DNA of 64,000 nt from Lactobacillus selangorensis (GTDB taxonomy: Bacteria > Bacillota > Bacilli > Lactobacillales > Lactobacillaceae): the NCBI RefSeq assembly GCF_001437205.1, contig NZ_JQAZ01000005.1, positions 98,755-162,754 on the forward strand. The letters run 5' to 3'. Positions within the stretch are counted from its first letter, which is position 1; each line of letters begins with the position of its first letter. Below, piece by piece: positions 10,636 to 18,592 of the stretch. Made by a program: the position numbers and the translations under genes. The notes beneath the pieces are model-generated. The model worked only from the letters and a program-made list of their open reading frames with translations. It did no database searches and was not told where the DNA came from.

Positions 10636-11244
10636 ATCGATAATATCAAACGCAAAGCACAGCACCTGCCCTATCACTATGACGACCCGAAATTAATCGG
10701 CGACCAGACACAATACTTAGATTTGGTCTACCAGTTCAACCAGCTGCGGCCATCGCAAACGGCTGAAAAAGAAGCGCTGCTGCACAAAATGTTTGCCGAA
10801 GTCGGACCGCAGACACACATCGAAGCACCGTTCCATGCCAATTGGGGCGGGCATGACGTTCATTTAGGCGCCCATGTCTATTGCAATTTCAATATGACGA
10901 TGGTCGACGATGCCCCGATTTATATCGGCGATGATTGTATGTTCGGTCCCAATGTCGTCATTGCGACATCTGGTCATCCTGTTTTGCCCGTACTGCGCAA
11001 ACACGGTTATGTCTATAACTTCCCTGTTACCATTGGCAACAACGTCTGGGTCGGTGCTGGGGTTCAAATCCTGCCTGGCGTCACCATCGGCGAAAATACC
11101 GTCATCGGTGCCGGCAGTGTTGTCACCCACGATATTCCTGCCAATGTCGTTGCCTTCGGGTCGCCTTGCAAAGTGGCACGCCCCATCGGTGACAAAGACA
11201 AAGAATATTATTTTAAGAACCATCGCTTAGATGTTTCTGACTAA
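10636..11244 (+). CDS. Maltose/galactoside O-acetyltransferase-like protein, apparent ATC start
   Basis: A 202-residue hexapeptide acetyltransferase. Residues 1-50 form the N-terminal Mac domain and the rest the beta-helix (IGNNVWVGAGVQILPG), with the probable catalytic His in TSGHPV. The first usual start codon in frame is TTG at 10723, which would cut off most of the Mac domain. An ATC at 10636 lies nine bases after GGAGG (10622-10626), and the frame from there reads as genuine Mac sequence (DNIKRKAQHLPYHYDDPK). No ATG, GTG or TTG exists between the upstream in-frame stop (10603) and 10723. Either a rare AUC start is used or a start codon has mutated. Confidence 0.7.
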   Translation: MDNIKRKAQHLPYHYDDPKLIGDQTQYLDLVYQFNQLRPSQTAEKEALLHKMFAEVGPQTHIEAPFHANWGGHDVHLGAHVYCNFNMTMVDDAPIYIGDDCMFGPNVVIATSGHPVLPVLRKHGYVYNFPVTIGNNVWVGAGVQILPGVTIGENTVIGAGSVVTHDIPANVVAFGSPCKVARPIGDKDKEYYFKNHRLDVSD

Positions 11245-11330
11245 CAAAAAGGCGTTTTGCTCGCCGGCTCCATGCCGGCATGTTAATCTGAAACTGATCA
11301 ATTTGATTATAAAAAAGGAGTGTTTCTTGT

Positions 11331-12374
11331 ATGAAAACAGCTATTTTTGAAAAAGCCGGCCAAGTCGGCATTAAAGATGTCCCCATGCCTAAAATTGAAA
11401 AAGATGATGACGTCATCATCAAAGTTGTCCGGACCTGTGTCTGCGGTTCCGACCTCTGGGCTTACCGTGGTTTAGACAATGCCCCAGAAAATTCTGAAAA
11501 CTCCGGCCACGAAGCTATCGGGGTCGTCACCGAAGTCGGTTCCGCCATCACAACTGTTGTGCCTGGTGATTTTGTCATTGCACCATTTACCCATGGCTGC
11601 GGCTATTGTGCTGCTTGCCGGGCCGGATTTGACGGTATTTGCCAAAGTCACACCGACAATTTCAGTACCGGCGACCAAGCCGAATACATCCGTTTCCAGC
11701 ATGGCGAATGGGCTTTAATCAAAATTCCCGGCAAACCAGAAGACTACAGTGACGGCATGCTCAATTCCTTATTGACCTTAGCCGATGTCATGGCGACCGG
11801 CTATCATGCCGCCCGTGTTTCCAATGTCCATGAAGGCAGTACCGTTGCCGTCATCGGTGATGGTGCCGTTGGTCTCTGCGGTGTCATTGCAGCCCAGATG
11901 CGGGGTGCCAAGCGCATTATCATGATGAGCCACCATGAAGATCGTGCCCAAATGGCCCGTGAATTCGGTGCCACCGATATCGTGGCTGAACGTGGCGACG
12001 ATGCCGTTGCGAAGGTCAAGGAATTGACTAATAACGCCGGTGTTGATGCTGTGCTCGAATGTGTCGGTTCTGAATCTTCCAACGACGAAGCCATGAAGAT
12101 GGTCCGTCCTGGTGCCATCATCGGCCGTGTCGGCTTGCCGCATGAACCGAAGATGGATATGGCACAGTCCTTCTATAACAACACCATTATTGCTGGCGGC
12201 CCTGCCTCTGTCACCACTTATGACAAGAACGTCTTATTAAAGGCTGTCTTAGATGGCGACATCCACCCTGGCAAGGTCTTCACAAAACGTTTCAGTCTTG
12301 ATAACATCGATGCTGCTTACAAGTCTATGGCTAACCGTGAAGCCATCAAGGCACTGGTCATCCCTGAAGACTAA
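11331..12374 (+). CDS. Zinc-dependent alcohol dehydrogenase (MDR family)
   Basis: A 347-residue medium-chain dehydrogenase. Catalytic zinc ligands are Cys in CVCGSDLW (about residue 36-38) and His/Glu in GHEAIG. The structural zinc site has four cysteines in HGCGYCAACRAGFDGICQ. The Rossmann loop GDGAVGLCG lies near residue 175. The substrate may be a secondary alcohol or diol; sequence alone does not decide. AAAAGGAG precedes the ATG. It is monocistronic, with a terminator at 12392. Confidence 0.92.
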   Translation: MKTAIFEKAGQVGIKDVPMPKIEKDDDVIIKVVRTCVCGSDLWAYRGLDNAPENSENSGHEAIGVVTEVGSAITTVVPGDFVIAPFTHGCGYCAACRAGFDGICQSHTDNFSTGDQAEYIRFQHGEWALIKIPGKPEDYSDGMLNSLLTLADVMATGYHAARVSNVHEGSTVAVIGDGAVGLCGVIAAQMRGAKRIIMMSHHEDRAQMAREFGATDIVAERGDDAVAKVKELTNNAGVDAVLECVGSESSNDEAMKMVRPGAIIGRVGLPHEPKMDMAQSFYNNTIIAGGPASVTTYDKNVLLKAVLDGDIHPGKVFTKRFSLDNIDAAYKSMANREAIKALVIPED

Positions 12375-12391
12375 TTTCACGCAATCTATTC

Positions 12392-12424
12392 AAAAAACGC
12401 CGACAAATTTGCCGGCGTTTTTTG
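12392..12424 (+). terminator. Terminator of the alcohol dehydrogenase gene
   Basis: AAAAAACGCCG and CGGCGTTTTTT form a GC-rich stem followed by a T-run. Confidence 0.85.
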
Positions 12425-12514
12425 TATACGCACTTAAAACCAAAATGTGCATTGACACATTCCATCAGCATTCGCATACTGAAGATAGTTGTTTTACATA
12501 AGGAGGATATCCAT

Positions 12515-13231
12515 TTGACTTGGCTCATTATTATTGTTGCTTCTGTTTTGGCTGCACTAGTGCAAGGATTGACTGGTTTCGGTTCCGTAATCATTATGAT
12601 GATTTTCTTTCCAGCCATTTTTCCGATCAGTCGGGCGGCCGGAATTGCTGGCACGATTATGTTTACCAGTGTGCTGACCCTGACACTCCGTTACCACCAT
12701 TACTTTAAGCTAAAACGAGTATTGCCGCCGTTTATCGTCTATGCCGCCGTTGCCACTTGGTCGGTCCATTTGAGCAATGTGCTCGACACCCGTGTCTTGC
12801 GGCTGATGCTCGGTGCACTCTTGGTTGTTTTGAGCCTCTACTTCATTTTCTCAAAAAGTGCCGGACGTGCGAAATATCCTTGGTACATTGCCCTTTTGTT
12901 CATGGTCATCTCCGGCTTCTTTAACGGACTCTTTGGAATCGGCGGTCCGTTGATGGCCCTCTACTTCCTGTCATTATCCGACTCGATGGGCGATTATCTC
13001 GGTAATATTCAGGGTTTCTTCCTAATCGATGCCTTTTACATCACCAGCGTCCGTGTCGCCAACGGCATTTTAGGGACGATTGACATCCCGTATATCATCG
13101 TCGGGATGATTGCGGCCATATTCGGGACCATCATTGCCACTCACTTGTCAGAGCGCTGGGACCTGCAGACCATTAAGCCTTGGATCTACGCCTTTATCGG
13201 CCTCAGCGGCATTTATTATTTATTTTTCTAA
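12515..13231 (+). CDS. TauE/SafE-type permease (sulfite/organosulfur anion exporter family)
   Basis: A 238-residue membrane protein with about seven to eight helices. It carries the two-fold family signature, QGLTGFGS near the start and NGLFGIGGPL around the middle. The family exports sulfite, sulfoacetate or related anions. The open frame extends upstream to 12422, but AAGGAGG (12500-12506) lies eight bases before the TTG at 12515, and the hydrophobic sequence begins right there, which fixes the start. No sulfur genes are adjacent, so the substrate is open. Confidence 0.85.
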   Translation: MTWLIIIVASVLAALVQGLTGFGSVIIMMIFFPAIFPISRAAGIAGTIMFTSVLTLTLRYHHYFKLKRVLPPFIVYAAVATWSVHLSNVLDTRVLRLMLGALLVVLSLYFIFSKSAGRAKYPWYIALLFMVISGFFNGLFGIGGPLMALYFLSLSDSMGDYLGNIQGFFLIDAFYITSVRVANGILGTIDIPYIIVGMIAAIFGTIIATHLSERWDLQTIKPWIYAFIGLSGIYYLFF

Positions 13232-13238
13232 AAAAGGC

Positions 13239-13258
13239 TTGACATGGAACGCGTTCCA
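13239..13258 (+). promoter_or_regulatory. LacI-type operator directly downstream of a -35 box
   Basis: TTGACA (13239-13244) is followed at once by the perfect 14-base palindrome TGGAACGCGTTCCA (13245-13258), inside the promoter spacer. The same layout recurs at 14751-14770 and 17584-17603. This is a repressor position; the LacI protein at 15750-16721 is the obvious candidate. Confidence 0.7.
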
Positions 13259-13306
13259 TCGTTTACGCTTGCTTTGTTAAAGAACAACGTAAGGATGGTG
13301 AGCCTC

Positions 13307-13783
13307 ATGACACAGCTCGTTTTAGATCAAACCAAATTATTCGCACCAGTTGCTGGCCAAGTAACCTCGTTAGATAAAGCACCCGATACCGATCTCCGTC
13401 ACAAACGAATGCGAATCGGTTTTGCGATCGAGCCGACGGACAGTATGATTTACAGTCCCGTTGACGGGGTCGTGACCTCAACCTTCCCGACCCGCCATGC
13501 GATCGGCATTACGAGTGGTGCGTTACAGCTGCTGGTCTATTTCGGAATCGACACGATCGATCTGAATGGCGAGCCATTTGAAAATTTTGTTCATGTCGGC
13601 GATACAGTGACTCCGGAAACGGCAATTGCTGCAATGGACCTCGCCGCCATCGAAATGGCCGGCAAGCAAACGACCGTAACTGTTTTGTTGTACGATACGG
13701 ATATTCAATTACAATCTTATCAACTCTTAACCAAACACCGAGTTGCGGCGGGCACGTTAACCGCCGAAATTATCACCCGCTAA
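13307..13783 (+). CDS. Glucose-type PTS EIIA-like protein lacking the phospho-histidine
   Basis: A 158-residue single-domain EIIA(Glc) fold protein (SPVDGVV, FPTRHAIGI, LVYFGIDTIDL, HVGDTV). The first active-site His is present (H64, in RHAIG), but the phosphorylated His of the family motif (L-H-x-GIDT) is Tyr (Y78). There is also a one-residue gap between the two sites. It cannot accept phosphate in the usual way, so a regulatory or binding role is more likely than sugar transport. The start is the ATG at 13307 (AAGGATGGTGAG upstream) rather than the ATG at 13244 inside the promoter. No EIIBC partner is nearby. It is preceded by a LacI operator. Confidence 0.8.
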   Translation: MTQLVLDQTKLFAPVAGQVTSLDKAPDTDLRHKRMRIGFAIEPTDSMIYSPVDGVVTSTFPTRHAIGITSGALQLLVYFGIDTIDLNGEPFENFVHVGDTVTPETAIAAMDLAAIEMAGKQTTVTVLLYDTDIQLQSYQLLTKHRVAAGTLTAEIITR

Positions 13784-13786
13784 CTA

Positions 13787-13822
13787 AAAAAACGACTAGC
13801 GCCGCAATGGGCCTAGTCGTTT
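13787..13822. terminator. Bidirectional terminator between EIIA-like and YdcF-like genes
   Basis: ACGACTAG (13792-13799) pairs with CTAGTCGT (13813-13820), with A- and T-runs outside. It serves both converging genes and overlaps the stop of the YdcF-like gene. Confidence 0.8.
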
Positions 13823-14601
13823 TTATGTGTTGCAAATTCGGGATTGGCGCTGCGGACCTGGTCGGGAAAATGTCGTTTTAAAGTCTGAAACGCCTGTGTC
13901 ACTTCTGCTGGGATTGCGACGTGTGCTAAATAGCCTTTACCACGTGGTCCGTAACCCGTCGGTGTATCCGCTAGACGTGGAATCTCGCCCATTAACAAAG
14001 TGAGGTACTGCGAAACTGGCCACATTCCGGCCACCTGATGGTCGTAGCCAGTCAGATGGTCGTTGACCTGCACCTGATAGGCCGCATAATTGATAATCCG
14101 AACCTGCGGCGCATATTTGGCGAGTGTCGCCGCCATCCGCCGCTGCATCGTCGCATCTTGACATAGCAGGATACTGTTAAATTCGATTTGATGTGCCTTC
14201 AATAACGCCAGTAAATTGGTAATATTGTTGCCGCAATTTGTCGATTCGCACTCCAGTAAATCGACCTGCAATCCATCACGGCGTTTCAAATAGGCGGCAA
14301 ATAATTCTGCTTCGGACATTCCTGCTACTTTTAAGTCTGGATACAGTTGCTGAATCTGTTTCCGTAAAGCGGCCGTCGTGTGACCATGACCACCGACAAT
14401 CACATATTTCTTGGCTAGGTGCTGGCGAATGCCTTCAGCCAGAACACGCTCGCCCGCCAAAATACTGCCACCGAATAAGACCATCACATCCACTTGCTGC
14501 AGGCCATAACGCTCCTGTAACGCCGTTATGGTCAGTGTTGGCACATCACGCACACCGCAAAAGGCGCCTAACCGATTAACGGCTGTACTCAGTTCACTCA
14601 T
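13813..14601 (-). CDS. YdcF-like protein (DUF218 family)
   Basis: A 262-residue protein of the YdcF/DUF218 Rossmann-like family. DVMVLFGGS near residue 38 and YVIVGGHGHTT near 67 are the expected strand-loop elements, and CESTNCGNN near 138 corresponds to the conserved acid-S-x-N region. The family binds nucleotide-like ligands in some members, but no reaction is established. GGAGGG precedes the ATG at 14601. A promoter with a LacI operator lies at 14751-14770 on the same strand, placing it in the local LacI regulon. Confidence 0.75.
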   Translation of the reverse strand: MSELSTAVNRLGAFCGVRDVPTLTITALQERYGLQQVDVMVLFGGSILAGERVLAEGIRQHLAKKYVIVGGHGHTTAALRKQIQQLYPDLKVAGMSEAELFAAYLKRRDGLQVDLLECESTNCGNNITNLLALLKAHQIEFNSILLCQDATMQRRMAATLAKYAPQVRIINYAAYQVQVNDHLTGYDHQVAGMWPVSQYLTLLMGEIPRLADTPTGYGPRGKGYLAHVAIPAEVTQAFQTLKRHFPDQVRSANPEFATHKND

Positions 14602-14633
14602 CTAAATCCCTCCGTTTTGAGTTTAGTATACGC

Positions 14634-14750
14634 TTAAATCAGCTGAAAATGCCGCAACGCCGACACAATTCCATGCTGATCGAAGGCACTTGTCACGTAA
14701 TTCGCATATTTTTTGACACGCTCAGTGGCATTGCCCAATGCGATAACCGC
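14634..14750 (-). pseudogene. C-terminal remnant of a Cof-type HAD hydrolase
   Basis: The minus strand encodes about 38 residues ending at TAA (14634-14636). They read like the end of a Cof/HAD-IIB phosphatase: VIALGNATERVKKYA, then DQHGIVSALRHF. The complete gene at 16723-17541 has the matching segment AIVMNDALPAIKA and VGYAIKHF. No N-terminal part exists upstream; the fragment begins directly at a LacI operator and -35 box. It is therefore a deletion remnant left between a promoter and the YdcF-like gene. Confidence 0.7.
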
Positions 14751-14770
14751 TGAAACGCGTTCCACGTCAA
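14751..14770 (-). promoter_or_regulatory. LacI-type operator next to a minus-strand -35 box
   Basis: On the minus strand TTGACG (14765-14770) abuts TGGAACGCGTTTCA (14751-14764), one mismatch from a perfect palindrome. It is oriented toward the HAD remnant and the YdcF-like gene. A weaker half-related sequence, ATACGCGTTCTA, lies at 14798-14809 in front of the aldo/keto reductase gene. Confidence 0.6.
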
Positions 14771-14886
14771 GCCTGAATTGCTAAAAAATATTTCAAATAC
14801 GCGTTCTAGAAATCAGTCCGGCAGACTCCTATAATAAACTTATTCACACTGTGAACAATTTGTCATTCGATCAAAGGAGATTCATT

Positions 14887-15690
14887 ATGGAATATCAAAC
14901 ATTCACAAACGGCGTCAAAATTCCCATGTTAGGTTTCGGGACTTATGAAATTCCCAGTGACACAGTCGGCCCGTTGATTCAAGACGCGCTCGACACTGGT
15001 TATCGTCATTTTGATTGTGCCCATCTGTATGGCAACGAAAAAGCCATCGGTGAAGCATTGACCAAATCGAATGTCGCCCGGAAAGATTTATTCATTACCT
15101 CAAAAGTCTGGAACACCGATCAAGGCTACGATAAGACCCTCAAGGCTTTCCAACAATCACTGGATGACCTGCAGCAGGATTATCTCGACCTGTATCTAAT
15201 TCACTGGCCAGACGCCAAGAATTTCCAGCTGACCTTGGACACTTGGAAAGCGCTGGAAAAGATCTATGCAGACGGCAAAGCACGTGCCATTGGGGTTTCC
15301 AACTTCTCAGAAGATCAATTGACTGAACTCGCTAAAACAGCCACTGTTAAGCCAATGGTCAATCAGATTGAACGGCATCCGTACAAGGTTCAGAAGGCAC
15401 TTGGTGATTTCGACGCCGCCCACCAGATTGTCAACGAAGGCTATTCACCACTTGGCCATGGTCACGCCATGCTGAATGACCCCGTTCTCGTCGATTTAGC
15501 CGCCAAATATCACAAGACAGCCGCACAAGTCGTCCTCAGATGGGACATCGACACCAATTTCGTCGTCTTCCCCAAGTCCTCAAAGCCTGAACGCATCAAG
15601 GAAAACTTCGACATCTTCGACTTCAAGCTCGAACCAGCCGACATCGACCGTATCAATGCTTTGGACCAAGATAAACATTTGAATTATTAA
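14887..15690 (+). CDS. Aldo/keto reductase
   Basis: A 267-residue NADPH aldo/keto reductase. Tetrad residues are visible: Asp and Tyr in DCAHLYGNEKAIG, Lys in ITSKVW, His in YLIHWPD. The cofactor segment FPKSSKPERIKEN sits near the C-terminus. The ATG at 14887 has AAAGGAG upstream; the longer open frame (from 14851) is not needed. Upstream is TATAAT at about 14831. It differs from the tandem pair at 3627-5388 in the catalytic loop (HWPD rather than HQPYGD). It probably reduces aldehydes or keto acids. Confidence 0.9.
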   Translation: MEYQTFTNGVKIPMLGFGTYEIPSDTVGPLIQDALDTGYRHFDCAHLYGNEKAIGEALTKSNVARKDLFITSKVWNTDQGYDKTLKAFQQSLDDLQQDYLDLYLIHWPDAKNFQLTLDTWKALEKIYADGKARAIGVSNFSEDQLTELAKTATVKPMVNQIERHPYKVQKALGDFDAAHQIVNEGYSPLGHGHAMLNDPVLVDLAAKYHKTAAQVVLRWDIDTNFVVFPKSSKPERIKENFDIFDFKLEPADIDRINALDQDKHLNY

Positions 15691-15698
15691 CAGGACGC

Positions 15699-15733
15699 AA
15701 AAAGCCAAGCGAAAAATTACTTGGCTTTTTTTT
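15699..15733. terminator. Bidirectional terminator between reductase and lacI-type gene
   Basis: AAAAAGCCAAG pairs with CTTGGCTTTTTTTT; T-runs flank both sides. Confidence 0.85.
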
Positions 15734-15749
15734 GATGACATCCATTCAT

Positions 15750-16721
15750 TTACCGTGCCGAATACCGTGCCGAAAAATGATTCTGCGCAATAAATTCTGA
15801 TTCGATTTTAATTTTCTGGACCGGTTCGTCGGCGGCGATGACCATTTGAAAGGCTTGCCGACCTAACCGGTCAAAATGATGATCAATCGTCGGAATACCT
15901 AGAATCATCCCCGACATTTGATGTTCCTGTCCGATCAGCACCGGCACTTTTAACTGATGATCCAGATAATACTGCCGTACCGCAGCCGCAACATCATCGC
16001 CATTCGTAAAAATACTGTCCAAGTGCGGCAATTGCGCCAATTTAGCCGCCGCCCGGTACCCGTCTTCAGGCGTCGTCACATCCGCAATGACCTGATCCGC
16101 TTGCGGGAGCCGTCCGTACACTTCCTGAAAGGTTCTCACAGTACTGCTGCTGGTTGCGCTGACTTGCGAATTGCGGCTGAATAGAAAACCCACCTGCTGG
16201 CAATGATGCTGCTGCAACCATTCAAATGCGGATCGATAAGCTGGCGCCCGATCCGAATAAACGGCATTGATTTGATGCTCGCCCGGATCCCAGCAGCAGA
16301 CGATTGTCCCGTACTGGGTATATTTCTCCAGTTGTGTCAGCGAAATCCGCTGCGAGGTGAAAATCAAACCGTCAAATTCCTTGCGGCGCAGCTGTTCCAG
16401 ATAATGATTTTCCAATTCACGGTCATATTCGGACGGCAATAAAACGACGTTATAGTGCGTCGTCACGGCAGCCGCAATGACACCTTTTAAAATTTGCGCA
16501 AAGTACGGATGGCGCACATGCGGCAGAACGACACCGATTTTGTTGGTGGCACCGCGACTCAGATCTTGGGCCACGCCATTCGGCACATAGTCCAGTTCGT
16601 CCATCACCGCTTCGATCTTCCGCCGTGTTTGCGGCGCAACCCGCCCTTTGTGATTCAGAACACGTGACACTGTCGAAATCGCATAGCCGCTGATACGGGC
16701 CACATCACGGATCGTTGCCAT
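15750..16721 (-). CDS. LacI/GalR-family transcriptional repressor
   Basis: A 323-residue repressor. The helix-turn-helix is at residues 1-25 (MATIRDVARISGYAISTVS), the hinge helix at about 45-58, then the periplasmic-binding-protein-like effector domain. The start is the ATG at 16721, one base after the HAD stop, with GGGAGG inside the HAD gene end. The two form one coupled operon whose promoter carries the palindrome at 17584-17597, so it is probably autoregulated. The same palindrome precedes the EIIA-like and YdcF-like genes. The effector, perhaps a sugar or sugar phosphate, is not known. Confidence 0.92.
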   Translation of the reverse strand: MATIRDVARISGYAISTVSRVLNHKGRVAPQTRRKIEAVMDELDYVPNGVAQDLSRGATNKIGVVLPHVRHPYFAQILKGVIAAAVTTHYNVVLLPSEYDRELENHYLEQLRRKEFDGLIFTSQRISLTQLEKYTQYGTIVCCWDPGEHQINAVYSDRAPAYRSAFEWLQQHHCQQVGFLFSRNSQVSATSSSTVRTFQEVYGRLPQADQVIADVTTPEDGYRAAAKLAQLPHLDSIFTNGDDVAAAVRQYYLDHQLKVPVLIGQEHQMSGMILGIPTIDHHFDRLGRQAFQMVIAADEPVQKIKIESEFIAQNHFSARYSAR

Positions 16722-16722
16722 C

Positions 16723-17541
16723 TTAACGCCTCCCCTGATTGATAAAATGTTTGATGGCATAACCGACACCATCTTCATCATTTGACTTGGTAATGAAATC
16801 ACCCTGGGCTTTAATCGCCGGCAAGGCATCGTTCATCACAATTGCTCGTCCCACTTCGGCAAACATCGGCAAATCATTGTAGCTGTCGCCGAAAGCAGCC
16901 GTTTCAGCCTTCTCTAGATGTGTTTGATGCAGCACATAGCGGATGCCGCGTGATTTTTTAGCCTGCTGACTGGTGATTTCCAAATAGGCCTCACCAGTCT
17001 GCTGGATACTGACGCCCTGCAACCCCACCCCATTCATAAACGTCTTTAAATGTGCCAGTTCATCCGGATCAAAAGTGATCAGCATAATTTTGAACACCAC
17101 CCGGCTCGGATCGGCAAAATAGTCGGCGTAACTGATTTTAGCTGCTGATTGCTGAACCAGTTTTTCTTCGAAACGAATCAACCGATCCACTCGTTCCGTA
17201 TACCAATGCTGCAAATCATAAAAACTGACACTGACGTGCGGAAAATGTGTCCGCACCAATGGCAATATTTGCCAGACTGTCTGCAGGCTGATCGGATTCT
17301 GATCGATCACCTCATAGTCGGTGCCATTCGGCTTGAAAATCAGACCGCCATTAAATGCAATCTGTTCCGTCCGCAAACCCAACTTGTCGATCGCACCTTG
17401 CATCTCTCGCGGCGCACGTGCCGATACCAGTGTAAACGGCAATTTGCTGTCACGAATAATTTCCGCATTACGATCCGACAAACGACCCTGACTATTTAAT
17501 AAGGTGCCGTCCATATCTGAAAAAAGATGTTTGATTGTCAT
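16723..17541 (-). CDS. Cof-type HAD-IIB phosphatase
   Basis: A 272-residue haloacid dehalogenase-superfamily hydrolase with a type IIB cap. Motif I is SDMDGTLLN (residues 8-16) with the nucleophile and acid Asp. Motif II is in LVSARAPR, motif III Lys in QQAKKSRGI, and motif IV is GDSYNDLPM. The family dephosphorylates sugar phosphates and similar metabolites. It shares an operon with the LacI repressor, suggesting a sugar-phosphate substrate. A decayed second HAD copy lies at 14634-14750. Confidence 0.9.
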   Translation of the reverse strand: MTIKHLFSDMDGTLLNSQGRLSDRNAEIIRDSKLPFTLVSARAPREMQGAIDKLGLRTEQIAFNGGLIFKPNGTDYEVIDQNPISLQTVWQILPLVRTHFPHVSVSFYDLQHWYTERVDRLIRFEEKLVQQSAAKISYADYFADPSRVVFKIMLITFDPDELAHLKTFMNGVGLQGVSIQQTGEAYLEITSQQAKKSRGIRYVLHQTHLEKAETAAFGDSYNDLPMFAEVGRAIVMNDALPAIKAQGDFITKSNDEDGVGYAIKHFINQGRR

Positions 17542-17572
17542 ATTCCCGTTCTCCTATCTCTAACCTGAATTC

Positions 17573-17603
17573 AGTATAGAGTGTCGAACGCGTTCGACGT
17601 CAA
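17573..17603 (-). promoter_or_regulatory. Promoter and LacI operator of the HAD-lacI operon
   Basis: On the minus strand TTGACG (17598-17603) is followed by the perfect palindrome TCGAACGCGTTCGA (17584-17597) and TATACT (17573-17578). The operator fills the spacer as in the two sites at 13239 and 14751. Confidence 0.7.
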
Positions 17604-17673
17604 ATCTTTTTTCGAAAATAAATGACTTTCTGTTTTTTTTGACTGCTGGTTTTATCTAATTATATCAAAAATG

Positions 17674-17722
17674 AAAAAGAGCCTCTCAAATGCAGCGATT
17701 TGCATTTAGGGGACTCTTTTTT
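17674..17722. terminator. Terminator after the NmrA-like gene
   Basis: AAAAAGAG and CTCTTTTTT frame a second inner stem AAATGCA/TGCATTT. It ends the minus-strand gene at 17742. Confidence 0.75.
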
Positions 17723-17741
17723 AAGATACCTCTGGACGAGC

Positions 17742-18386
17742 TTAGATCCAAGCCGGCTGGGCGCCGTCTGTATTGGGTTTATCGATCCCGATGCTGTCAT
17801 TTTCGTATAAACGCGGATCCTTGATGATCTTAACGATCAGATCGGCCACACTCTGGCGAGAGACCTCGGTGCCCTTGAAAGCATCGTGGCTGCCTGTCAA
17901 TTCATAATCGATCTCATTGTAATCCGTCAACCAAGCCGGACGAATTTCAGTTGTGTCGATGTTCGCCGCAGCGTCGAGCAATTCAGCCGATTTTCTGAAA
18001 CCAGGCAAATAATCAGCAATCGCCTGTTCATTCCATGCGCCGAACTTGCCAGGAACTTCATGCCGTGCCCCTAACGCACTGAAGAAAATCAGCCGTTTGA
18101 CACCGGCCTGTGTCATCGCCGTCAAAATCGCCTGTGTGCTCTTTGCCAAATTAACGCCGCCGACATTCGAATAGACCAAATCAACATTTTGCATGGCTTG
18201 AGTTAAAGCCGCTACTGATTCAGTATTGCCGTCGATCAGCTCAACACGTGGGTTGTCGGCAAATTGCTTTAAGCGCTGCGGATTCCGCAAATACAGTTTT
18301 AACTGATCAGCCGTTTCTTTCAGCAAACGGTTCGTGACGATTTGGGCAGTCGCCCCATGTGCACCTAAAATTAAAATTGTTTTCAT
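17742..18386 (-). CDS. NAD(P)H-binding NmrA/YwnB-like Rossmann protein
   Basis: A 214-residue Rossmann protein with the nucleotide loop GAHGATAQI at residues 8-16. It has the PF13460 layout and no clear YxxxK dyad. The C-terminal segment (DRxY/ENDSIGIDKP) resembles the protein at 63314, the closer paralog; that at 2424 is more distant. It is a single-gene unit with AAAGGAGTTCACTTCACATG at the start. It is probably an atypical SDR acting on quinones or flavins, or a redox sensor; the function is not established. Confidence 0.8.
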   Translation of the reverse strand: MKTILILGAHGATAQIVTNRLLKETADQLKLYLRNPQRLKQFADNPRVELIDGNTESVAALTQAMQNVDLVYSNVGGVNLAKSTQAILTAMTQAGVKRLIFFSALGARHEVPGKFGAWNEQAIADYLPGFRKSAELLDAAANIDTTEIRPAWLTDYNEIDYELTGSHDAFKGTEVSRQSVADLIVKIIKDPRLYENDSIGIDKPNTDGAQPAWI

Positions 18387-18592
18387 GTGAAGTGAACTCC
18401 TTTTTTGAATGATTGCATTCAGTTTAAGGGGCGGCGCCAGTAATGTAAAATACGGATATTTGATGATTCAGTATAGTTAAAATGAATAGTTTACATGGAC
18501 ACGCCATTTTCAGCATTCAAATCAGCATTTCATTATTTTTATGCGTCAACTTGTTTTAAAATAAAGGCAGCTTGTAAAAAAGGATGAGGATC

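Noticed and set aside
11263..11279. Terminator after the acetyltransferase gene (GCCGGC hairpin)
   Set aside because: The hairpin is short and not followed by a T-run; I cannot support it as a terminator.
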